From Myrica gale (lineage: Eukaryota; Streptophyta; Magnoliopsida; Fagales; Myricaceae): 64,000 nucleotides of DNA. Shown piece after piece: positions 55,613-64,000 of this stretch. Every line of letters starts with the position of its first letter. Positions within the stretch are counted from its first letter, which is position 1. The translations under genes and the position numbers were made by a program. Where the stretch lies: positions 12,594,501-12,658,500 of the forward strand of contig OZ005613.1 in NCBI GenBank assembly GCA_963930655.1. The letters are read 5' to 3'. The notes beneath the pieces are model-generated. The model was not told the DNA's origin. It did not search any database and saw only the letters and a program-made list of their open reading frames with translations.

Positions 55613-56695
55613 GGGATGTCAAAAGGCCAGTTCGATTAGGACTGGTCTGACCGGATATGCTGAGAGACAAAAAACCGGACCGTATAGTACCATGTGAATC
55701 TTATTAACATATTAGTCTGCCATGCTGACTTTCTAGATTTGTAGCATATTCCACATTTCTTATAGATTGTTCCCCACTCAAAAAATTAGCTAGCTAGTGC
55801 GTTTTCTTACTCAAAAAACCATGTCAAAGGGGAAGGGGTTTGCTGCAATATCATCGATCTCTGTTGGATTTAAATAATTTAACTAAATAACGGAGTTTTA
55901 AGCCCAATGGACAGTATATGACATTTGATGTTGGATTTTTCCTAAGCAAAAGAATTGAACTAAATAATAGCAGTAAGCCCACTTTAATTTCTTTCAAAAG
56001 TTACAGAAAGACATTTTTTTTTTAAAAAAATTGTTTAAAAAAAATTGTAAGCTGCGAAGGGCTGCTCTTATCTAATTCCCTTCCATTTTGCTATAAATTG
56101 TAGGGAACTTGAAATGAGTTCAGATTCAGATCTAAGTTAGAACTAAGAACTAAAAACAATACCAATTCACAAGCCTAGAGAGAGAGATCAAAAGAAGTGA
56201 GAGGTAAGAAATTACTTGAGAGATGAGAGAGAGAAAGACACGATAAGGGAGAGAGAGACGTTGTGCGTGAGCCGTGAGGGAGGGGGCTGTGCGTGCAGCG
56301 TGAGGAAGGAACTCAGGGGGCTGTGCGTGCGTCAAGGAGAGGGCTGTGCGTGAGGATGAGGGTTGTGCGTGAGATTAGGGATTTTTTTGAAAGGGGAAAG
56401 GTGAGGCGTGAGAGGGGGTGTGAAAGGGGAAAGTCTCGTGACACATTCAAGGGTTGGGTTTTTTTTTGGGGCGAGGGTTGTGCGTGGCAAGGGTTTTGAG
56501 TTTTTTTTAGGACTGGTTCGGACCGGTCAGAGCAGTATACTCAGATTCGGTATCGGTTTTCTTGGGTGAGAAACTTAGACCGGACCAGAGTGTGCTGGTT
56601 TCACTAGACCAGCCATTCCGGTAAGTTATTTCTCACCGGTTTGGCCAAAATCGGTCCGATTTTTGTCCGGTTCGGCCGGTCCCTTGGACACCCCT
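55610..56695. mobile_element. hAT-type non-autonomous element (TAGGGATGTC ends)
   Basis: The left end is GTAGGGATGTCAAAAGG and the right end the complement of AGGGGTGTCCAAGGG. The 8-bp duplication TGCAGTAT lies on both sides (55602-55609 and 56696-56703). The insert splits the copia 3 zinc knuckle. The inner part holds G-rich 'ggctgtgcgtg' repeats (56265-56380) and 'ggaccggtc' clusters at both ends; there is no transposase. Confidence 0.88.
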
Positions 56696-56699
56696 TGCA

Positions 56700-57579
56700 G
56701 TATCTACAAACTGGACGATCACTTTGAGTGGAACCAAAATTAGGATGCTTCTGTGATATAACAGCTGCTACAACATCTAAAGTGTTCGGTAACTTAGTTG
56801 CTGACATTGCAACATTCTTAGAAGAAAAACCAATACTTCAAGTAAAAGCACGCTGACATTCTTTCCTGAAAAATTAGATAGTAAATCTCATTCAAAGATG
56901 TAAATGGTTTCATAAGTAGAATGTTACCACGAACAGGAAGATATGCCTCATTCAGCCCTATGAGAAAAATCATGGTCAAGGTCTTCTCTTCACGAGCAAT
57001 AATCATATGGAGAACTTTACACGTACATCCTCCACAAACATCGCAAATACACACGGGTAGAGGTAAAAATTGGTTTAGTTCATTCCATAATGATTCGAGC
57101 TGAGTGAAATATTCACTAACAGAGGATTGTGCTTGAGTAATGTTGTTGATAGATTGTTGTAACTGAAAAATTTGATGTTCGTTCCTTTTATCATATCGTT
57201 GCTTAAGTAATTTCCACATTTTCTCAGCAGAGTCAATGTATAAAATTACTTGTGCAATTTCTAGAGAGACAGATGCACAGATCCATGAGGAAACCATCAA
57301 ATTGCAGCGGCACCATATGCTGAAATTTGGATAATTGGATTCTAGTCAAGTAATGCTCCCATCAAGAAATCCAAACTAGTTCCTAGCACCAATCGCCATC
57401 AATAATGTTCGATTATAGGAATAATAATTCTTTCCATTGAGAGGTGGAAAGACTAATAGTCTGTTAGAAATGTCACTTGGATTAATCGTATAAGCAGTAT
57501 TGACAATTGTAGGATTAGGTTGAACATTGTGATTGGGAGTTGGCGGTTCTTCAGTTTCAGAAGACATCGAGTTGATCAC
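56700..57579 (-). pseudogene. Copia 3 gag
   Basis: Minus strand 57579: MINSMSSETEEPPTPNHNV, then INPSDISNRLLVFPPLNGKN YYSYNRTLLMAIGARN; 57300: ICASVSLEIAQVILYIDSAE, WKLLKQRYDKRNEHQIFQLQ, SVSEYFTQLESLWNELNQF, and the 'KVLHMIIAREEKTLTMIFLIGLNEAY' block. This is a copia gag of the UBN2 type, followed by RPVCRYCKG, first half of the zinc knuckle. Frames are interrupted near 57310 and 56860. Confidence 0.85.
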
Positions 57580-57872
57580 AATGGTGATTTCTTCAAAGAA
57601 TCAAGAAACAGAGTGTGCGGAATTTCAGCAGGAAACAATTGTTTCGTGTTCTCATACCATGTAGAAAGCAGTGTTTGATAATGAAGGTTTGAGAAAGAAG
57701 TTCATATGAACACACAAGAGAGCTTTGAGAAATACTTTCTGATTGTATTGAGAAAATGATATTATGCTTACATGATGATAAGAGAGCTGTGTTAATAACG
57801 AACTCTGTTAATACAACTAACAAAGCTAACAGAAGATTGAACAGCGGGAAGCTGACTAACTTCAATATCTAA

Positions 57873-59150
57873 CATTATGAGCTGGTTCCTTTCAACTAAT
57901 GTTGTGCATTTGCAGTGCTCCTTCCGGTTTGTGCCCTTACCAGTCTCGCAATTGCTTTTGGCTGTTTGCAGAAATTGGGCACCGCTCCCAGCCCCTTTAT
58001 TGGCAGTAACTGCTACTAGGTGGTACCGGTTTGGCGGTCCTAGTGGGTGGTGCTCTTTTTATTGCTTCACCCGAATCTTTCTTGCTTCAAACTCCCTTCT
58101 TTTTTCTGTTTCTTCTCCTTCTCTCCGACTCTCCCTGGTGTGGTGTGAGCTCTCCCTTTACCAAATGAAGCAGCTCTCCCTTGGATTCTTAATCTCTATG
58201 CAACTGCTTGAAGAGGAGCTTGTCACCTCCTTTGTTGTCCAGCACCTGGTGGCGGATTCTTCGACAATTTTTTTCAAACTTCTAGATCTCTTCTCCTTGC
58301 TGGTTCAGTTTCCCTTCTAGCTACTCGCTTCCCATTTCTAGATCACTCTAGCTCTCTCTCCTTGTTTATCACGGGTTCAAGAACTCAATGAAGCTGTGAT
58401 CTCTCCTTTTTTTTTTTCTTTTAAAGGAAAACTGTATCTCCAAATTTTATTGAAAAATACTGACTTATGACGGAGGAATACTGTGATTACATTCAAACCA
58501 GAAAGGATTAAAAATAAAATAAAATAAAAGACTCAAAATACAAAAAATTAAATCTAAAGCCAAAAAAACAAATCAACTGACTTAAATTCTAATATTAGTA
58601 AAGCCTACATTATGAAGACGCAAAAGATCATTTAATTAACTATCTCCTTGAATTATATGGCTACGACATTGGCTTGGCAACCGGAATCATAGAGTACATG
58701 CTATAAAAGGTACTCTTCTTAATTGAATTTCAATTTAGCCAATTGAGACATATCCATGCATCACGTACATGTGCTTCATTGCTCCCTTGTTCGGCTAAAC
58801 ACTTCTATGTAGGGGCAACGGAAACATTTTTTTGACCCGACTCGCAGTTCTGAACTAAAGTAACCCGCACTGGGATGGAATTTCGACGAGTCGGCTAAGT
58901 TAACGAAAGTGTTTTCCTATTTCCAACCAAAATCATAAGTTGAATCTGACTTTCGATCCCACAATATGTTCTGCAACATTAATTAGTATATTGAAGCATA
59001 CAACCTTTCAGTCTTAAACATCTTCCATCCACTAATCTTGCCCAATTGTGACCCCTTTTAATTTTCAAAATATTATCATCGTATTGCCCAATTGTTCAGT
59101 ACAGAATATGACACTTAGACTCTGTTTATTTTGCAGTATTTTATTTTCTG
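57873..59150. repeat. Duplicated segment D1, copy 2
   Basis: Collinear with 28447-29310 and 34740-34885. It carries the longer version of the shared plus-strand frame (57877-58320, FVPLPVSQLLLAVCRN, LLAVTATRWYRFG), which I cannot assign to a family. It also has the same minus-strand LINE-like tail (poly-A complement at 58408, 'aattttattgaaaa'). Confidence 0.75.
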
Positions 59151-59299
59151 GAAAGTACTTTCTGTACTTTCGACTGTTCGGGAAGCCTCATAAAATATGG
59201 TCAACCGAAAGTCAATTCAGTCAATTGTAAAAGACAATTCTACTTTCCCGAAAGTGGTTTACTTTTTGAAATTAGTGAATTTTTTTTCTTGACCTGCCT

Positions 59300-59790
59300 C
59301 TCCCAGTCTTAGAGGTGACCAAAAACCAATCGACTCGACGTCCTGATTCTAAACCGACCCGGTTCAACCCAAACTGGTCCGGTTACATCATGGTCAAGGT
59401 TTTATAATATGAACCTGAGAAAATTAAGTTCGTATTTGGGTCTCTAACCCGAAAAAATAAAAATCATTCAAAAGAACCTAACTCCAACGACTTTAACTTT
59501 TTTTGGGGGTCAAATTTTGAAACATGAACCCGAGAAAAATCAGGTTTGTGTTCTAGTCTCTAACCCGAATGTAAAGCATTCAAAGGACGACTTTAGCTTT
59601 TTTTTTAGGGTCAGGTCGGGTTTTGACACATGAACTCAAGAAAGTTCAGGTTCATGTTTGCGTCTCTTACCCGAAACCAAATCATTCAAAAAAAACTGAC
59701 CCTGATTGTTTTGAAATAGAAAAATCAGGTTCGTGTTCGTGTCTTTGTACCGAAACCCAAGCATTCAAAGGAATCTGACCCCGACGTTTT
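59300..59790. repeat. Degenerate tandem repeat, about four ~110-bp units
   Basis: Units repeat '(a)catgaacccgagaaaa..caggtt', 'gtgtctctaacccgaa' and 'aatcattcaaaagaa...ctgacccc..acg', starting near 59395, 59515, 59625 and 59715. The opening 'gaggtgaccaaaaaccaatcgactcgac' and 'ccgacccggttcaaccc' resemble non-autonomous hAT elements, but ends were not established. Confidence 0.6.
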
Positions 59791-60045
59791 TAGACTTACC
59801 ACTTTGGTGTTTTCCGCTCACCTTTTAATTGGTTTGTTGGCCTTCCTTGGTTTGGCTTGGCTGCCCTAAGTCCCTATAAACTTACAAATAGCCCATGAAA
59901 CCATGGTCCTAACCTTACAACTTAGCCTTGATTGGACCTTACTTGATATTCGGGCCGAGTACATATTCCACTCTATCATTTACGAATGTGATTTTCTATA
60001 TATATATATATATAAGTAAAGTCTACATGTCTCCTATTTAATTTA

Positions 60046-60413
60046 AGGGAAAATATACTTTTCACCCTCAAACTACTATAGGTTTGACACTTTGTACCCC
60101 AAACTACCATCTTTAAAACATTGAACCCTCAAACTACTAATGTTAGACACTTTGCACCCTAAACTACCAATTTTGACACTTTGCACCCTCCATTTGACAA
60201 TAATAATTTTGATAAATTAATAAATTTATAACAATATATTTACTATATACATAATGTGTCAAGGGCATTATTGTCATTTTAGTCTCAGATTTTGAAAAAA
60301 GGTGCAAAGTGTCAAAAATTGGTAGTTAAAGGGTGTAATGTATCAAAATTGGTAGTTTATGGTGGAAAGTGTCAAACCTATGGTAGTTTGTGGTAGAAAA
60401 ATGTATTTTCCCC
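60046..60413. mobile_element. MULE-type MITE with 9-bp duplication TTTAATTTA
   Basis: A 368-bp element. The left arm 'agggaaaatatacttttcac' and right arm (complement of 'tgtattttcccc') form long inverted repeats with inner 'tttgacactttgcacc' units. TTTAATTTA flanks both sides (60037-60045 and 60414-60422). Non-coding. Confidence 0.88.
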
Positions 60414-60779
60414 TTTAATTTATTATAAGCTATACTCACAAAAAATTCAAAATTGCTATTAAATTCCATTCTTAACAGCATAGCAATTACTTCAAAAGGG
60501 AAATAAATTTATTGAGTCACAATATATAGAAACTTAAAACGTGCTTAGAAAAAAAATATAGAAACTTAAAATGCGGAAAAGTAAGCAAATAAAGGAAAAT
60601 TTTTGAAGAAAGAAATAAGGAAAGAAACAAATGATCTCTTTCTATAATTCAGCCCAACAACTTGAACAGTTGAAGCCCAGCCCAAATTTTCAGACTTCAG
60701 AACTGACATTTTAATCCAATTAGCTCGCTAGTCGGTTCGGTTCCGAATCACACATATATCGGGCGGCGAGCGACCGGTC

Positions 60780-62670
60780 TCAGTCAGAAAGCAGTTTCAC
60801 GACCCGTTGGGTTAGAATTAGTACAGTACCCCTAACTTCTTTGTTTCCTTGTGCACCTTCTTTTAATTCTTCGAATAGAATTTCTCTACCGTTCTACACC
60901 TAACGTATGATTTGTTCAATTCATGAGCTTTTAAAATCCTTGATCTTTACACTCAAATTTTTGCTAACTTTATTGGCTTTGTATTTTGTTAAGATGGACT
61001 ACTCGATGCTCACATAAAAGAGAGGAATTTCATTCGAAAAATTATAGCCCGAGTCTTGAAAGAAGCACCCACCCTTAGCACTAACACTTTTGCTTCTCCT
61101 AGAAGAAAAAGAGTGGAGTCTATTTTGGTAACTTACATGTATATATTAAGGCTTAATTACTTTACAGGTCTATGTGGTATCCGACTTTTACAAAATAGTC
61201 CTTGTGGTATGACTTTCAACAAAATAGTCATTGTGATATAGTTTTGAGATAAATTAGTCCCTCTATCCAACTGTCGTTACCCACTTAACTAGATAGTGTT
61301 GTATATGCCACTTTCTATTCACGCGTTGACATGTCAGCAGCCGTCCTGGATCGAACCAATCAAGTCTAAGGTTGAGGCTTAAACTAATTCTATGAGCTAA
61401 AAGAAGTATATCACTCGTGATTTGGATACTAATGTTAAAAAACACGTGTCAACGCGTAAATGACGCTGACGTGGCATGTACAATACTCTCCCGACATTTA
61501 GACAGAGAGACTAATTTGTCTCAAAACTATACCACATAGACTATTTTGTTGAAAGTCATACCACAGGGACTAATTTGTCTAAAAACTATACTACAAGGAC
61601 CATTTTGTTGAAAGTCATACTACAGGGACTATTTTATAAAAGCTCGAATACCACAGGGACATGTAAGGTAATTAAGTCATATATTAATGACCAAATAAAA
61701 AAGTGTAGGGTCAAATCTCTTATAATTCCAATTGACTTATAATGGATGTCATCTGTTTCGAATATTTCACATTAGAATCTAACGGCTTTAATTTTGAATG
61801 CCAAAAGTTCTCAAGGCATTTGGTCCGGTGATCTGAAGAAAATTATGACATCAAAACATTAAGCACAAAAAACAAGGGGAATGTACTGCTTGACTCTCTT
61901 TTGCTTATGTGAAGTTATTTTATCTATCCAAAACAAAGTTGATTATTTATAATCGATAGTAATAGCAACTTTTAGAATTTTATTGCATTCCACTATGCTT
62001 GATATGAAGGTCAAACAAAAAAGTAAATGGAATTCCATGTTGATAGCATTGCAAAGAAACTCGAAATCATTTTATTTGTTGGAATTTCTATTTCCATAAA
62101 AATAGAAAAGCCAAAAGAGTCAAGATCGGATAATTTTTCAGCACCTAACAATCAGCTACATTCTTCTTGCTTCCCCCAAGATTATTCCACCGACAGCTCC
62201 TCAAAAGTATCTCATTGAATCCTGTACATCACCGAAGAAAAAACGTTAGGCGATATATATGATTCCAGATTTGAGATTTTTTAGTCACAGATGAAGAAAA
62301 TGAGAGATTACTTGCTGCAATCCACATTGGGATCAATGGGGACAGGAACCTTCATGTCACAGAATTTGAGGATTGATCCAGCTCTGTCAGATTAACACCC
62401 AACTTTTTTTGCCGCATCTTTGAAACACACACACAGAGCCCTGAGTGTTTCGTGGGTGGTAGCCTCTTTCAGTACATACTGTGCACCTTGACAGCAGTCA
62501 GCGCTGGGGGAGCAGTGGGTGGGCCAGTACCCACCAAGAAAGACTCGCAGGGCAGCAAAGCCTTTTCTTGTAGGGGATCCGAGTCAGACGATCTCAAGCT
62601 GTCAGATTACTTATTAATAGTGCTGAATTACCTGGAGCGGGAGTATCAGCGGAAAGATGACAATAAATCG
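60780..62670. repeat. Duplicated segment D2, copy 2
   Basis: Collinear with 45340-46079 (and partly 53321-53690). It retains the frame MKKMRDYLLQSTLGSMGTGT FMSQNL (62291-62370) and, beyond the point where copy 1 is cut, an extra stretch to 62670 (SESDDLKLSDYLLIVLNYLE, 62575-62640). The protein is not recognised. Interrupted by the MITE at 61150. Confidence 0.7.
61150..61678. mobile_element. MULE-type MITE with 9-bp duplication ATATATTAA
   Basis: A 529-bp element with ends GGCTTAATTACTTTACAGG and the complement of GACTTAATTACCTTACATG. Inner repeats are 'ccacagggactattttgt'-like on one arm and their complements on the other. ATATATTAA lies on both sides (61141-61149 and 61679-61687). Non-coding. 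Confidence 0.9.
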
Positions 62671-63206
62671 TGACCTAGTCTAATTGGGGCGGTTTCCGTG
62701 CACGTGTCGATTTTTTTGTCATAATTTTGGCTACAAGTGTCTGATTCGCGCCCATGACCCAAATTCGAAAAGCTCTTTTCGGTGCGCACGTCATAGCCAC
62801 TGAGCTACGCTCATGGACCTCGTTTCGAGCCCAAAATCTGTTGTTTTCCTTTTCTAATCTCCATTTTTAGTTAATTTTTGCTATTTATGGTAATTTTCTA
62901 TTTGTCGATTAGGAAATAATTCTGAACCCGATTTGGGCCAGATTTTTGGCAATCGTTTGATTTCTTTCTGTATTTCGTTTTGGTAAGACTTTTAGGGTTT
63001 TGCTATTTTTGATAAAATTCTATGAATAGTCGATTTTCAGCTATTTTTACCCGGCTTGTGGGTTGTTTTTGATTCATTCCCGAATATTAAGAATTTTATT
63101 GAATTCCAAAGTGTTCTCTGATTTTTGGGTCTAATTCTCCATTCTTTTTCTTGCAAATTACCTATTTCCTTAACCCACAAAATAATCTTTATTCTGTCCG
63201 TTGTCA
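62671..63206 (+). repeat. 5' LTR of a Ty3/gypsy element
   Basis: It probably runs from TGACCTAGTC to 'ccgttgtca', just before a PBS. It includes 'cacgtgtcgattttttt', 'gcgcccatgacccaaattcg' and 'agctcttttcggtgcgcacg', shared with the fragment at 5513-5860. The left border is a best guess. Confidence 0.75.
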
Positions 63207-63208
63207 AT

Positions 63209-63220
63209 TGGTATCAGAGC
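63209..63220 (+). promoter_or_regulatory. Primer-binding site (initiator Met-tRNA)
   Basis: TGGTATCAGAGC follows the LTR by 2 bp and is the standard plant initiator tRNA-Met complement. Confidence 0.92.
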
Positions 63221-63257
63221 TCAGCATCTTCCTGAGGCAATATTTTCATCTGTAACG

Positions 63258-64000
63258 ATGGCTGGTGGGCATGGTCATGATGGTCATCGTGGGCAGGTTC
63301 CGAATGTGGAAGTCCCGCACCGTGATCGTAACGTATAGGATGTTATGATTGAGGATTTGCAGAGGCAAGTGGCAGAGTTAACACAGCGTCTGGCGGCGCA
63401 GGAAATCGGTCATCATGATGTGGAAGATTCTGATACCGACAATTCCACCTTCGAAAATCTCTAGCACAATCGATTCCTTGAGTACCGTGGTCGAGAGAAC
63501 CATCATGGAGACCTCGGCTTCAGAGTAGACTTGCCCGAGTTTTCTGGTACGTTACAAGCTGATGCCTTTCTTGATTGTTTGAATGAAGTAGAACGAATTT
63601 TTGATTATAAAGAGGTCACAGATCGTGTCAAAGTGATAGCGAAGGACCCAATCTCACCCCGGTTGTCAATAATAACAATATGCTTTCTATGTCCAAGTTT
63701 TTTGTTGAAGTTGAGCGTGAAAGCATAGCTTATGCTTTACTGCCTTGTGGAGATAGTGCAACAGGTGCGGTTCCAGAATTACCCACGGTGGTCCAGCAGC
63801 TGCTTTCAGGATTCTCTGATTTGATGTCAGAAGACCTTCCTCCTGGACTGCCACCTATGAGAGATATTCAGCATCATTGACTTGATCCCGGGCTCGAGTT
63901 TTCCCAATAGGCCAGCATACCGCCTCAGCCCAAAAGAAGCTGAAGAGTTGCAGCGACAGGTGGTAGAGTTGCTGGAGAGGGGCTAGACCCGTGAGAGTAT
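63258..64000 (+). pseudogene. Ty3/gypsy gag joined to RT start by internal deletion (runs off the window)
   Basis: Gag starts MAGGHGHDGHRGQVPNVEV at 63258 and continues past a stop at about 63337 (DLQRQVAELTQRLAAQE), a second near 63461, and YRGRENHHGDLGFRVDLPEF, DAFLDCLNEVERIFDYKEV TDRVK. At about 63650 it jumps into pol: MLSMSKFFVEVERESIAYAL, LPTVVQQLLSGFSDLMSEDL, PPGLPPMRDIQH and SFPNRPAYRLSPKEAEELQR, the run-up to gypsy RT. The rest of gag, the zinc knuckle and the protease are deleted. It continues beyond 64000. Confidence 0.9.

Larger units (their letters stand above)
53844..57867 (-). mobile_element. Ty1/copia retrotransposon 3, minus strand, lacking RT
   Basis: LTR pieces with the same wording ('tgtagaaascagtgtttg', 'gagctttgagaaatactttctgatt') lie at 53844-53940 and 57659-57867; TCTAA flanks both sides (53839-53843 and 57868-57872). 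The paralogous D1 copy 1 at about 28446 has an uninterrupted TCTTAA there. Minus-strand order: gag start, gag, knuckle, protease, pre-integrase, integrase, integrase C-terminal. RT and RNase H are deleted. A hAT element is nested in the gag zinc knuckle. Confidence 0.82.

Noticed and set aside
59998..60014. (TA)n run as a regulatory TATA region
   Set aside because: A plain dinucleotide run next to a MITE in gene-free DNA; no transcript start or gene follows.

Overview
This window comes from a plant nuclear genome, most likely a eudicot. The evidence is AT-rich intergenic DNA, introns with GT/AG borders, plant-type host gene fragments, Ty1/copia and Ty3/gypsy retrotransposons primed by initiator Met-tRNA (TGGTATCAGAGC-type sites), and CACTA, hAT and Mutator-like DNA transposons. 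I see no intact host gene. Almost everything is mobile DNA, nested several levels deep, and it carries exon-intron pieces of at least seven different host genes. I saw no rRNA, convincing tRNA or CRISPR array.

Layout. 0-10 kb: a CACTA end (836) beside TTC1-like exons and a gypsy RNase H scrap, a truncated CACTA-B tail (4055-4817), then a CACTA element with matching 3-bp target duplications (4907-9333). That element carries exons of CWC15, a BRCT-domain protein and a GH95 alpha-L-fucosidase, all in the same direction. 10-13 kb: a reverse-oriented LTR and a hAT end. 13.2-23 kb: a three-level nest. A minus-strand hAT transposase pseudogene is split by a CACTA-A element (13586-22517) carrying NRAMP exons, and the last NRAMP exon is split by a second CACTA, family B (14926-21675), which carries its own degenerate TnpA/TnpD-type genes. 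23-28 kb: a conserved plant gene of unknown function, now a pseudogene, cut by a solo LTR with a 5-bp duplication (24559-25789).

28-40 kb: a duplicated segment (copy 1), a minus-strand copia with a foreign LTR inside it, two more CACTA-A ends, and a hAT element (37045-39546) carrying five METTL5 exons. 40-51 kb: two plus-strand copia elements separated by the end of a third CACTA family, whose subterminal repeat is CGATCGATCG. 51-64 kb: a Mutator-like element (51902-53306) carrying a DYRK-type kinase fragment; copy 2 of the duplicated segment, split by a copia that is itself split by a hAT element; two small MULE-type MITEs; and at the right edge a gypsy element whose gag is fused to RT by an internal deletion.

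The main message is repeated gene-fragment capture by three DNA-transposon superfamilies (CACTA, hAT, Mutator) within one 64-kb stretch. Target-site duplications and paralogous empty sites allow the insertion order to be read. Protein-family calls come from recognising conserved motifs by eye; no database search was possible.
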